Both the position numbers and the translations under genes were made by a program. This document shows positions 37,595 through 49,079 of a DNA stretch of 64,000 bases, piece after piece. The stretch spans positions 16,951,050 through 17,015,049 of the forward strand of contig OX578286.1 in assembly GCA_951217055.1 (NCBI GenBank). Reading direction: 5' to 3'. Each line of letters starts with the position of its first letter. Position 1 is the first letter of the stretch. The notes under the pieces are model-generated. The model was not told the DNA's origin. It saw only the letters and a list, made by a program, of their open reading frames with translations, and made no database searches. The DNA comes from Gerris lacustris. Its lineage: Eukaryota; Arthropoda; Insecta; Hemiptera; Gerridae.

Positions 37595-37764
37595 AATGTC
37601 AATTTATAAAACAGGTTTGTTTATATTAATAAAATAAAAAAATAAAAAAATTGTAAGTTAAAAGCCCATATGTAAGTTGCCCTGATGATGTAAATATATT
37701 TTACGAAACTAGTTGGTAAAAACTTAGTTTTTTTCTTTAGACCGTATCTCACTAACTCTCTCAT
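37595..37764. repeat. Right inverted terminal repeat
   Basis: 170 bp, starting aatgtcaatttataaaacag and ending ccgtatctcactaactctct plus cat. Partner of 37176-37337; transcription across both would give a long hairpin RNA. Confidence 0.95.
37674..37725 (+). ncRNA. Hammerhead ribozyme motif, right copy
   Basis: Plus-strand counterpart of the left motif. Core CTGATGA is at 37682-37688, helix II GTAAA (37690-37694) with TTTAC (37700-37704), GAAA at 37705-37708, CTAG at 37709-37712, T at 37713, and the predicted cleavage is after T37714. Helix I is TGCC (37678-37681) with GGTA (37715-37718), plus AAGT (37674-37677) with ACTT (37722-37725). The single difference from the left copy turns an A-T pair into a G-U pair, so the fold is kept. 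Confidence 0.7.
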
Positions 37765-37778
37765 ATTATTTGTTGTTA

Positions 37779-38915
37779 TACAAGATTTAGTAGACTAATA
37801 CAGATCACATTTCTTAGATGTTTTTCTGCCTTTAAGTCAGTAAGTAGAATTAATGTACCCGATAAATGATATACAATTTAATATTTACATATTAAAACTG
37901 AATATAAATACTCCAAATTACAAGTCAGTGAATATAATTAATTAGTATTATTAATAAACACGAATAATGACAAACGATTTGATACATATGAAACCAGATT
38001 ATAAATACTCAACAAAAACTTCTATGCTGTTTTTCGTATTCAAGTCAGTAAATAGAAAGAATAGTGTGTAATGTGACACATATGAATCCGGATTATAAAT
38101 ATTCTCCTTACATTATTTCTCAGCTGTTTTCGGTCTTCAAGTCAGCAAATGGAATGAAAGTACGCAAAGACAGGCAAATAAAAAGAATGGCATGTAAATA
38201 CATATTATAAAGCCAGATTTTTAATATTCTAAATATATTTCTCTGCTGTTTTTCTGTCTTCAAGTCAGCAAATAGAAAGATCGATGCGTAATTTAATACA
38301 TATAATGCCAGATTTTTAATATTCTACATATTATATTTCTCTGCTGTTTTTCTTTCTTCAAGACAAAATAAAAAAAGAGTGAAACGGAATTTAATACATA
38401 TACAACCAGATTTTTAATATTATACCTACATTTCTCTGCTGTTTTTCTGTCTTCAAGTCAGCAAATAGAAAGAATGATGCGTAAAATATTCTACATAAAT
38501 TTGTCTGCTGTTTTTCTGTCTTCAAGTCAGCAAGTAGAAAGAATGACCTGTAATTTAATACTTATAAAATCAGATTTTCAATATTCTACATATATGTTTC
38601 TGCTGTTTCTCTGTCTTCAAGTAATCAAATAGAAAGAATGACGTGTAATTTAATACATATAAAACCCAGATTTTTAATATACTACATATATTTTTCTGCT
38701 GTTTCTCCGTCTTCAAGTCAGCAAATATAAAAAGAGTGAAACGTAATTTAATACATATAAAACCAGATTTTTAATATTATACATATATTTCTTTGTTGTT
38801 TTTCTGTCTTCAAGTCAGCAAGTAGAAAGAATGGCACGTAATAATACAGATAATGCCAAATTTTTAATATTCTACATACATTTGTCTGCTGTTTTCTGTC
38901 TTCAAGTCAAAAAGG
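37779..38915. repeat. ~95-bp tandem family, diverged
   Basis: About ten units with gctgtttttctgtcttcaag, tcagcaaatagaaag and ccagatttttaatattctac. Several units have deletions, for example around 38480. It is a relative of the 100-bp satellite family of 20-27 kb. Confidence 0.85.
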
Positions 38916-39190
38916 TAATTTCACCATTAATGGAGTCTATTTTTGCTTTCTCATATTTAAAGAGAAATTATTCTGATGGCGCGAAAATTCAATAGTGTGA
39001 TTTTAATGGATTTACACGTTTCGATTTACACACTTCTGAGTGCAAAATAGTTGTTTTTTAAAAATTCTCAGTCTGTCCTGTCGTCTGTGCAGACACGTGC
39101 AACCTTAATTACTAGGCCGATTTTGATTAAATTTTGCCGTACATGTTTAGAAAAATAATTTGTTATTTGTCGTTTGTAAGACTTCTTCTA
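38916..39190. other. Unidentified dispersed-repeat-like segment
   Basis: It breaks the satellite abruptly and is less AT-rich, with ctcagtctgtcctgtcgtct, gtgcagacacgtgcaacc and taggccgattttgattaaat. The style resembles decayed transposon DNA common in invertebrates. I cannot assign a family and see no terminal repeats. Confidence 0.3.
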
Positions 39191-41229
39191 TGACATTTCT
39201 ATTATATTATGTTTAGTATATATATACTAATTTAATACTACTTCACTTAACCTATCGCCTACTACTAGTAAATTATAATACTAAGTATAGCTTACTGCAT
39301 CTTATCACTTCTAACATTATTATTATTTTATAGTTCATTATTAATTTATAATTATATCCATTCCTACTTCTTATTACCATTCTAAGCATACGTTGCTACA
39401 CTTTAGTCATTGCCTACTAATAGTAAATTTAATTCATACTGCACCATTACTTATTGGCTCTTCTATGACGTGAACGTCACGTGTTTATTAATACTACTTC
39501 ACCGATTCTAATTTTAAGTATACGTTGCTACACTTTAGTTATTGTCTACGAATAGTAAATATAATTCTTAGTACAGCTTACTGCACTGTCCTCTATCGCA
39601 TCTTCTGTAATGTTATTAATTTTTTTTTTTTTTTTTTTTTAAAAATACCCTTGTGGTTTCTACTAACTACTAATATACAAGTATTTATTGTATTATAACA
39701 TTTATAATATTTTATTATTACTACTACGCATTACTTTTATCATCTATGACTAGTAAATATATTTCTAAGGTAATAGGTTAATACACCATTACTTATGCTA
39801 ACATCATGGCGTTGTTATAGAAACTTCATTTTTAAATAACCACTTTTTACTTATCGACTACGACTAGTGAATATATTTCTAAGTACCTTTACTCATTCCA
39901 ACGCCATAACGTTGTTATAGCAACTTCATTTTTTTAAAACAAAAAACAGTCCACTTATCGTTGCGTAAGACTTCTTCTATATAATGTTATTATTATTTTA
40001 GGTTATTATATTATAATTTTTTTTGTTGTTAATATTTCACTTCACTTACTGTCTACTAACAAACTGTAAATTATAACACTAAGTATAGCTTACTGCATCT
40101 TTTTACTTCTAATGTTATTCTTTCATAGTATATTATAAATTTATAATTATATGCATTCCTTCTTCTCTACTTATTACAATTCTAAACATACCTTGCTCTT
40201 GTTACACTTAAGTTATTGTCTACAATTATAAATCTAATTCTTACTGGCCCTTTACTTATCACCTCTTCTTTGTCGTTCTTATTATATTATCACTCAGTTT
40301 TTTTGTTTGTTTTGTTAAATTATAATGTATTTATGAATACTACTTCACTGATTATAATTTTAAGCATACAATGCTTGCTACACTTAAGTTACTGACAACG
40401 AATATTAATCATAATTCTTAGTACAGCTTACTGCACCGTTCTCCATCACATCTTCTCTAATGTTATTATTATTTTGTCTGGGTTTAATATAACCTTGTGG
40501 TTACTACAAATATACATGTATATTATTGTATTATTACTTTTATATGTTGTTATTACTACTATGTATTACTTATCATCTACGATTAGTGAATATAATTTTA
40601 AGTTTATGTTGATACACCATTGCTCAAGCTAACGCGTTGTTGACGTTGTTATATATAAACTTCATTTGTTAAATAACCACTTTTTACTTATCGACTACAA
40701 CTAGAAAATATAATATTTAGTTAAATACTGCATCTTTTCACTTCTAACGTTATTACTATTTTATAGTTTATTATTAATTTTTATTATATCTATTCCTACT
40801 ACTCAACTTATTAGAAGTCTTAGAATACGTTGCTACACTTTAGTTATTGTCTACAATTAGTAAATGTAATTCAAACTGCACCATTACTTATCACCTCTTC
40901 TATGATGTTACTTTAATATTTTAATTTTTTTTTTTTTTAATTATGTATTTATTGATACTTCTTTTACTACACTGATTATAATTTTAAGCATTCATTGCTA
41001 CACTTAAGTAACTGTCTACGAATAGTATATATAATTCTTAGTACGGCTTGCTGCATCATTCTCAATCACCTCATCTAATATGTTACTTATATAATTGTAT
41101 TATAACTTTTATACTATTGTAAATTAATCTAAGCATCACTTCTAATCTATGTCTATTAAATATCCGCTTCTTTCACCAACGTCATTATGTTCTTATTATA
41201 ATAACTTCATTTGTTAAAAAACTACTCTT
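39191..41229. repeat. Decayed copies of the 109-bp family
   Basis: Repeated phrases (ctacgactagtaaatata, cttactgcatcttttcact, acacttaagttattgtctac) recur roughly every 100-300 bp in diverged form. T-tracts lie at about 39609-39631 and 40924-40938. No coding sequence. Confidence 0.75.
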
Positions 41230-42430
41230 AACTTATCGTCTACGACTAGTAATTATACTTCTTAGTACCGCTACTTACACCAACGCCATTATGTTCTTAT
41301 AATTTTAACTTTAACTTCATATGTTAAACACCAAGCTTAACTTATCGTCTGCGACTAGTGAAAATACTTCTTAGTACCGCTACTTACACAAACGCCATTA
41401 TGTTCATAATATTTTAACTTTAACTTCATATGTTAAACACCAAGCTTAACTTATCGTCTGCGACTAGTGAAAATACTTCTTAGTACCGCTACTTACACAA
41501 ACGCCATTATGTTCTTATTATTTTAACTTTAACTTCATATGTAAAACACCACGCTTAACTTATCGTCTGCGACTAGTGAAAATACTTCTTAGTACCGCTA
41601 CTTACACAAACGCCATTATGTTCTTATTATTTTAACTTTAACTTCATATGTTAAACACCAAGCTTAACTTATCGTCTGCGACTAGTGAAAATACTTCTTA
41701 GTATCGCTACTTACACAAACGCCATTATGTTCTTATTATTTTAACTTTAACTTCATATGTTAAACACCAAGCTTAACTTATCGTCTGCGACTAGTGAAAA
41801 TACTTCTTAGTACCGCTACTTACACAAACGCCATTATGTTCTTATTATTTTAACTTTAACTTCATATGTTAAACACTAAGCTTAACTTATCGTCTGCGAC
41901 TAGTGAAAATACTTTTAAGTATCGCTACTTACACCACCGCTGTTATGATCTTAGTATTTTAACTTCATTAGATAAAAACAAACAAGCTTAACTTATCGTC
42001 TACGGCTAGTGAATATACTTTTAAGTATCGCTACTTACACCACCGCTGTTATGATCTTAGTATTTTAACTTCATTTGTTAAACAACCAAGCTTACCTTAT
42101 CGTCTTCGACTAGTGAATATATACTTTTAAGTATCGCTACTTATACCACCGCCGTTATGATCTTAGTATTTTAACTTCATTTGTTAAACAACCAAGCTTA
42201 ACTTATCGTCTACGGCTAGTGAATATACTTATATGTACCGCTACTTACACCAACGCCATTATTTTTATTATAATAACTTCATTTGTTAAACAACCACTCT
42301 TTACTTATCGTCTACAACTAGTGAATATTCTTCTAAGTATCGCTACTTACACCAACGTCCTTATGTTCTTATTATTTTAACTTAATTTGTTAAACAACCA
42401 AGCTTAACTCTCGTCTAGGACTAGTGAATT
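41230..42430. repeat. 109-bp tandem array, conserved core
   Basis: gactagtgaa at 41353, 41462, 41571 and 41680 gives an exact 109-bp period. Five to six copies are nearly identical, with agtaccgctacttacacaaa, cgccattatgttcttatt and accaagcttaacttatcgtc. Units after 41930 are slightly shorter and more diverged (taagtatcgctacttacacc). Confidence 0.95.
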
Positions 42431-43500
42431 TTTATACTTTTAAGTACTACTGTTACTTACACCAATGCCATTATGTTTTTATTATAATAAATTCTTTTGT
42501 TAAACGACTATTCTTTACTTATCGTCTACCACTAGTGAATATACTTCTTAGTACTACTACTTACACCAACGCCATTATTCTTATTTTAATAACTTCATTT
42601 GTTAAACAACCAATCTTTACTTATCATTTATGACAAATGAATATAATTATAATGATATGTTACTACTCTCATGCCGAAGTCATGTTGTTATGACATATTT
42701 GTTAAACAGTAACACTTTACTTATAGTCTACAACAAGTAAATATAATTCTAAATGGTTACTACACTGTTACATGTGCAACCGTAATAACATAGTTACAAC
42801 TTATAACTTTATATTTGATATAATCAAGCCTTATTTATTGTCTACGACTAGTGAATATATATGGACCGATCATGGCAACGCCACGATGTTCTTATTATAA
42901 TAACTTTATTTGTTTAACAACCAATCTTTACTTTTTTTCTGCGACTAGTGAATATAGTTTTAATGATTGGCCGCTACTGTTTCTCACGACTTCTTCTATG
43001 ATGATATTGCCATTATTATTTTTTTGTTATTTTAAATTTGTGTGCTATTACTTAATCTAACCTTAAGTTATTATTTTATATTGTTTACTAATATATTATA
43101 CTGCTCTATAAAATATATAGTGCTGCATATATATGTTATCTATTACTAGTTAATAAGTACAGCCTACAGCATCTTATCACTCCCATAATTTAATTATTAT
43201 ATTTTACTGAATATAATTCTAAGTATACTTTGCTACTATTAGTTATCTTCTACGAAAAATAAATATAATTCTTAGATAGTATACCTTACCACACTATAGT
43301 TATCGTCTGTGACTCATAAATATTATTTTAGTTTTACGTCACTGCTTACTAAATTTTATTGATTAGTTACAACTATTAAACTTTACTTATCAATTACGAT
43401 TAGCGAATGTAAACTTTAATATAACGTTACATTATGGCAACGTCATAACATTATCTTTGTATCTTCATTTGATAAATCAGTACTCTGCACTTATCATCTA
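42431..43500. repeat. 109-bp family, diverging right flank
   Basis: Further copies with increasing divergence (acaccaacgccattattctt, cgactagtgaatatatatgg). Open frames at 42424-42633 and 42851-43060 read these copies. Confidence 0.8.
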
Positions 43501-43620
43501 TGACTAGTATTATATAACATTGTTTGGGTTACTGCTCGCAGTTACACTTTTATGTTATTATTATTTTTTTGTTTGGTTTTTGTTGTTTTGTTACTACTTC
43601 TCTTTTCTTCTGTCTTATAG

Positions 43621-43744
43621 AGGCAGGTTATCGGCCCTGAACCCGTTAGAACGTGTTCTTTTTCGCTCCTCGGTTAACACCTTCAATGACAAGTCCAGCT
43701 TAGGCTCTGTCGAAAAATGTGGGCTAGTTGCCACAGCAGTCGCG
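43621..43744 (+). other. Candidate exon or transposon fragment in a GC-richer island
   Basis: The 124-bp segment is preceded by a long pyrimidine tract ending cttctgtcttatag and followed by a consensus donor, gcg then gtgagt. One frame is open across it and reads GRLSALNPLERVLFRSSVNT onward to a VATAVA ending. Base composition differs sharply from the satellite to its left. No protein family is recognised and no partner exon is evident. It could equally be the 5' region of a retrotransposon that happens to have splice-like ends. Confidence 0.2.
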
Positions 43745-44740
43745 GTGAGTATGCGGCCTTCAATGGTGCTCGTTAAATTTCGAAATATTAAACACTTTTT
43801 TCACGTTGTTGGGCTGGCATGGCTTCAACGATCGCATCGGGAGCTTTATATTAATTGAGCTCCCCAGTGCCGCGTGCTGAGTGGATGATTTTCGAATGCG
43901 GTGCCTAGGCTATTACAGTACGAAGTTTATCAATCTGTTTCGTTATATATGTGTGTTCAGACTTCCCTTTAAATTTTCCAACTCCTTTCTATTTTCTTTT
44001 TTATCTCTTTACTATTATCTATCTCTCATAAATTTTTACTTCTCGTCCTATAAACTAACCTCCTTTATTCCTTAATGTCTATTAAATCTAACATGAATAA
44101 CCAGGCTATAGACGCCTTCGGAGAGTCAATTACTGGCTCTTCCGTTTACCCAGTTGGGACTCGTTCTGACTGGGGGGACAGGTACTTCGGTGCACTGTCC
44201 CTTACCCACAGTACCAACCCTTCACTGGGACCTGGTTTCTGTGGGGTATCCCACAGTTCCTTCAGGGAGCTTGGGGGGCACAACTCCCTACTGCGTTGCT
44301 AATCACTCATTGGGATTTTAAGGAGTGACCTCCAGTTCCCTGTAGGATCTAGTGGGATACACTCCCCATATCCACAAGCTCCTAAGAGCCAGTGGTTGGG
44401 GAACAGCCCCTATAGGTTTGGGCCCTACTCAAACCCATTGTGCGGCTGACCTGCTCATCATGGATAACTTCCTTATTGGTCAGGTGTCAACCCTTATGGG
44501 TATGTCACACAGTAGCTGGGGATCTTATCCCTGTTCTCAGCAGCTGTTGGTGATGTCACAGGGACCTGCTCTATAGCACATCCCTGGTTTCCAACTCTGC
44601 TGAAATTGAGGTGATCAAGCTAATACTATGACTCCTCAAACCTCTAGGTGGAGCTGTCAAGAGAAACCAAATGACCTCAGGGCCGTCTAGTGATAGTCTT
44701 ATGAGAGCCTTTATGCATTATATGAATCATCGGATAATTA
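43745..44740. other. GC-richer island of unknown origin
   Basis: About 1 kb of visibly higher GC content lies between satellite and T-rich DNA. Two frames follow each other, 44075-44302 (contains SVYPVGTRSDWGDRYFGALS) and 44352-44576. Both are rich in S, G, H and L and have no known domain. Repeated ggg/ccc words (ccttcactgggacctgg, cagttccttcagggagcttg) suggest non-coding transposon sequence such as a LINE leader rather than a host gene. Confidence 0.3.
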
Positions 44741-45272
44741 CTATTACTTACTCTTAATATCACAAACAAAGTTTTTTTTTACATCTTTTCAATATAATAT
44801 CATTATCAGGAAATGACTGATGAACGCTGCACAATCTTCACTCTTTGACCAGCAATCTAATTGAGCAATTTGAACTTCGCTTTATTGATATTAATTATAG
44901 TTTTGACTTAAAAACATCACTTTCTACTACTCTTATCGCTTTTCTGTGCATAGTTATTTTTATCTTCATTATTTATTTTCTAATATATTGATGTGTAGTA
45001 AGTTTGATGTGTTTTTTTTTCTATTATACCTATTATTTTTATTATTATTATTTCTAAGTGTTGCCTGTAAGTGTTTAGCTCTAAAATATTTATTTTTAAC
45101 CCTTTTTTATTTATTTATTTTTTTTTTTTTTAAGGTATTATTTTACTTTATATTGGACAAGATTTGTTTCTTTAATTTATTAATGTTTTTACCAATTTTA
45201 AATAGTTTTAACTTTACCACTTCTTTCCATTTCTTTTGCTTTTTAATGTCTACATTTAATAATTGAACCCAC

Positions 45273-45370
<98 letters not shown>

Positions 45371-46230
45371 ATTTTTAGTACGTACATTTATTAAGTGTTT
45401 TCCCCCTTTTTTATTAATTAATTGTACTGCTTCGGCTACACTGCTTCATTGGCAGGTCCAATAATACTTATTTTTTTATATTATTACAGTTGATATTCAT
45501 CTACATATTATTATTTATTTTATTAGATTTTTCCTTCTTTTTTACAGATTTATATTTTTGATCTGTGTTTAATTTATTGGTTTATTTTTTAATGTGCCAT
45601 TTATTTATAAATTTATATAGACTACAGTCACTTTTCCATGCTTTATATGTCATCTTTATTTGGTGTAATTCAATTTTTGATGCCCCCAATATCTTTTTTT
45701 TAATATTCTTTGATTTTATTTCTTTTTTATATATATATTTTTTTCTAAATCGCTTTAAATGTTTTGTATTTGATAATAACTATGAGTTAATTATTCTTTT
45801 TAAATTATCCAATTTTTTAATAGTATTTACGTATTGTTGTCTTTTTAAGTTTTATTTACTTTTTCTTATAACAAATTATTAATAATTTATATTTTTAATT
45901 TCCACTTAAGTTTACATTCTCAATATCTTTAGATCGTTTCAAATTTTCTTACATTTATTATCTTATTTAAATAGTTTTATTTAATACTACTGCTTTAAAT
46001 GTCCATCGATATAGTTATTAAGGTTTATGTACTCTAGGTTTTAAAGTATTTTCCATAAAAATAGATATGTTTGATTATTTTTTTACTAAATTATTAGACG
46101 CCTATCTACTGTGGTGAACGTTCGATTTAATATGGTTTTCTTGATTTTAAATTGTTTAGGAAACACATATTTATATTCTAGGATCAATAGTTTTATTGTG
46201 CTGTCCTTTTGAGTTGAGGAGAATTTTTAT
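44741..46230. other. T-rich low-complexity region
   Basis: Long T/A-rich stretches. Frames at 44946-45266 and 45565-45882 translate into almost only F, L, Y, I and C, as expected from T-rich DNA. No gene is supported. Confidence 0.6.
45275..45366. repeat. (AT)n microsatellite
   Basis: 46 uninterrupted AT dinucleotides (92 bp). Likely highly length-variable. Confidence 0.98.
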
Positions 46231-47700
46231 TTTATTAAGGACTTTACTAAAGGACCATTTATCTTCTAGAAGATAATCTTAAGTTTACATTATGTGTTAA
46301 TTTTTTTGTTATATATCGTAATTATTAAGGTACTATTTATCTTCTAGGATAAATCAACTTAAGTGTTCCTTTTGAGTTTAGGACCATCTTTAATTATTTA
46401 AAGATTATTTATCTTCTAAGATTAATCTACTGTCTAATTATTATAAGTTGTTTTATTTTCGAGTAGAGCATCATCTATAATTTATTTAAGGATTATTTAT
46501 CTTCTAAGATTAATCTACAGTTTAATTGTGAATTTGTTTTTTAGTAGAGGGTCGTCTTTAATTATTTAAGGATTATTTATCTTCTAGGATGTATCTACAG
46601 TTTAATTACGAGTTTTTTTGAGTAAAGGATCATCATTAATTATTATTTAAGGATTATTTATCTTCTAAGATTAATCAACAGTTTTATTATGAGTTTTTAC
46701 TAGTAAAGGATCATCTTTAATTATTTAAGGATTATTTATCTTGTAATATTAATCTACAGTTTAATTGTGATTTTTTTTTTTTTTTAGTTGAGAACCATCT
46801 TTAATTATTTGAGGATTATTTATCTTCTAAGATTATTCTGCGGTTTAATTACTATGAGTTTTTTGTAGAAGATCATCTTTAATTAATTAAGGATTATTTA
46901 CTTATCAGCTTAATCTTTTTTTTTTTTTAGTAGAGTATTATCTTAATTATTTAAGCATTATTTATTTTATATGATTAATCTACAGTTTAATTATGAGGTT
47001 TTTTTGAGTTCAGGAACATCTTTAATTATTTATGGATGGTTTATCTTCTAATTTTAATCTACAATTTAATTATGAGGTTTTTTTGAGTTAAGGATCATCT
47101 TTAATTATTTAAGGATTATTTATCTTATTATAAGATTAATCTACAGTTTAATTATGAGGTTTTTTTTTTTGAGTTGAGGATCATCTTTAATTATTTAAGG
47201 ATTATTTATCTTATTATAAGATTAGTCTACAGTTTAATTATGAGGGTTTTTTTGAGTTGAGGGTCATCTTTAATCATTTAAGGATTATTTATCTTATTAT
47301 AAGATTAATCTACAGTTTAATTATGAGGTTTTGTTTTAGTTGAGGATCATCTTTAATTATTTAAGGATTTTTTTATCTTATTATAAGATTAATCTACAGT
47401 TTAATTATGAGGTTTTTTTTGAGTTGAGGATCATCTTTAATTATTTAAGGATTATTTATCTTATTATAAGATTAGTCTATAGTTTAATTATGAGGGTTTT
47501 TTTTGAGTTGAGGGTCATCTTTAATTATTTAAGGATTATTTATCTTATTATAAGATTAGTCTACAGTTTAATTATGAGGGTTTTTTTGAGTTGAGGATCA
47601 TCTTTAATTATTTAAGGATTTTTTATCTTATTATAAGATTAATCTATAATTTAATTATGACTTTGTTTTTTTAGTAGAGAGTCATTTTTTAAATAATTAA
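46231..47700. repeat. 83-bp tandem array
   Basis: About 17 units; the period is 82-84 bp because a T run varies in length. Core phrases are atctttaattatttaagg, attatttatcttattataag and ctacagtttaattatgagg. Homogeneous from 47100 to 47650, diverged to the left. The frame at 47340-47594 reads three 84-bp units. Confidence 0.93.
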
Positions 47701-48660
47701 GTATTATTTATCTTCTTGCATTAATCTTCAGCTTAATAATGTGCTCCTTCTACTAAGATAACTAATCTGTTTATTTAATTGTTCTATATAAATAGAATAT
47801 ACAATGTATATCCAATTTATATAGAACACTATATAAATTATATATTATACATGCTAGTTTAGATAAGCAATAACTTAAATTACACTTAACGACTAAATAA
47901 AGATAAATATCTCTTAATTCGCTAAGATAACTCGTCTGTTTAGTAATGTATTACTTCTGCTAAGATAGACTATCAGTTTGTTTAGGTGTTTTATCTTCTT
48001 GGATAAATCTTTAGGTGTTATATCTTCTAGGATAGATCTAAGTTTGGTTATGACTTTTCTTCTTGCATAAATCTTCAGTTTAAAATTAATTCCTTTTTTT
48101 TATGATAATTATTCAGTTTGTTGAGATGATCTTAATTAAATAAGTTTGATAAGGACGGTATAAATTCCAATTTGTATTTGTGTTCTTTTTATTAGGATAC
48201 ATGATACATGTCAAGTTTATTAGATGCTCTATTCAACTTGGGTCAATTCTAGTTTGGTTAAATGTTCATTTTATTAGGATACAACGATAAGTTGGTTAAA
48301 CTGCTCTTTATGCTAGGATAAATTCCAGTTTAGTTCAGTGTTCTTTTTATTAGGATACATGATACATGTTAAGTTTGTTAAGCTGCTCTATATGCTAGGA
48401 TAAATTCCAGTTTGGTTCAGTGTTCTTTTTATTAGGATACAGGATACATGTTAAGTTTGTTAGATGTTCTATCTACTAGGGTCAATTCTAGTTTGCTTAA
48501 ATGTTCATTTTATTAGGGTACAGTGTAAGTTCGTTAAGGTGCTCTATCTACTAGGATAAATTCCAGTTTGGTTAAGTGTTATATTTTATTAAGTTAAATT
48601 TGTTTAGAGGCAATGTTTGATGGAATAAATGGTAAATTGTTATATCTCCTAAGATAGTTT
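47701..48660. repeat. ~80-bp tandem repeats, diverged
   Basis: From 48130 to 48590, four to five units with tttttattaggatacatgat, aagtttgttaag and gataaattccagtttggtt, period 79-82 bp. Before 48130 the copies are poorly conserved. A perfect 13-bp inverted repeat (gttctatataaat/atttatatagaac) sits at 47781-47827. Confidence 0.8.
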
Positions 48661-48679
48661 AATACTCTTTTTTATTTAA

Positions 48680-49015
48680 TTGGATGATTACAGATCGATG
48701 AAATCCCAATACAATACATCTCATCCCACACAATTAAATCGTTACATTTTATTTGCTTTCTCTAATCAATTAATGAAATATAACATTAAACCAGAACATC
48801 GGATCGGACTTACTACTTATTATGTTATCGCTTACTTTCAGAAAATAATAAAAAGCTTCATCATCTCTCAGATCCATGTAATAATTCATCACTGCTTATC
48901 TTCTTCTTCGTGGAATAGGTCGTCAGTTTATTTTGTAAAATTACAAAGCCAAGCTAATACATTACAACACCAAGAAATTACATATTTCTATGGTTACGGA
49001 TATTTTATCGTCTAA
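48680..49015 (+). other. Unique segment with an unidentified 111-codon frame
   Basis: This segment is not made of the flanking repeats, and its translation (starting MDDYRSMKSQYNTSHPTQLN) has varied composition, unlike the satellite frames. No domain, signal peptide or splice signal is recognised. It could be an insert carrying a decayed coding fragment, or chance in AT-rich DNA. I do not assign a function. Confidence 0.15.
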
Positions 49016-49079
49016 TAAATAAATGTTAATTGGATACATTTAATATTAGTCGTATAGATTCTTCTTTTTTCTTAAAAAT

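Larger units (their letters stand above)
37144..37764. mobile_element. Penelope-like inverted-repeat element with hammerhead motifs
   Basis: Two inverted repeats of ~165 bp (37176-37337 and 37595-37764) differ by one substitution and a 7-bp indel and enclose ~257 bp of non-coding DNA. The insertion is flanked by the direct repeat attatttgttgtta (37130-37143 and 37765-37778). Related satellite copies (22330, 25843) show the target phrase uninterrupted. On the left, 32 bp (37144-37175) lie between the duplication and the inverted repeat. Each repeat contains a hammerhead ribozyme fold. Known biology: Penelope-like retroelements carry hammerhead motifs in terminal repeats that may be inverted, and a short extension beside one repeat has been described. 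Inferred: this is a short non-autonomous or rearranged Penelope-like copy. No GIY-YIG or reverse transcriptase coding is present. Confidence 0.75.

Noticed and set aside
38990..39010. ctgatggcgcgaaaa resembling a hammerhead core
   Set aside because: The core would need CTGATGA and a helix II; neither is present.
44946..45882. Two ~105-codon frames with many F, L and Y residues that look like membrane proteins
   Set aside because: Composition is forced by T-rich DNA; no conserved features.
47340..47594. 84-codon frame of three 28-residue repeats
   Set aside because: 84-bp satellite units read in frame; the other copies in the array vary in length and break it.
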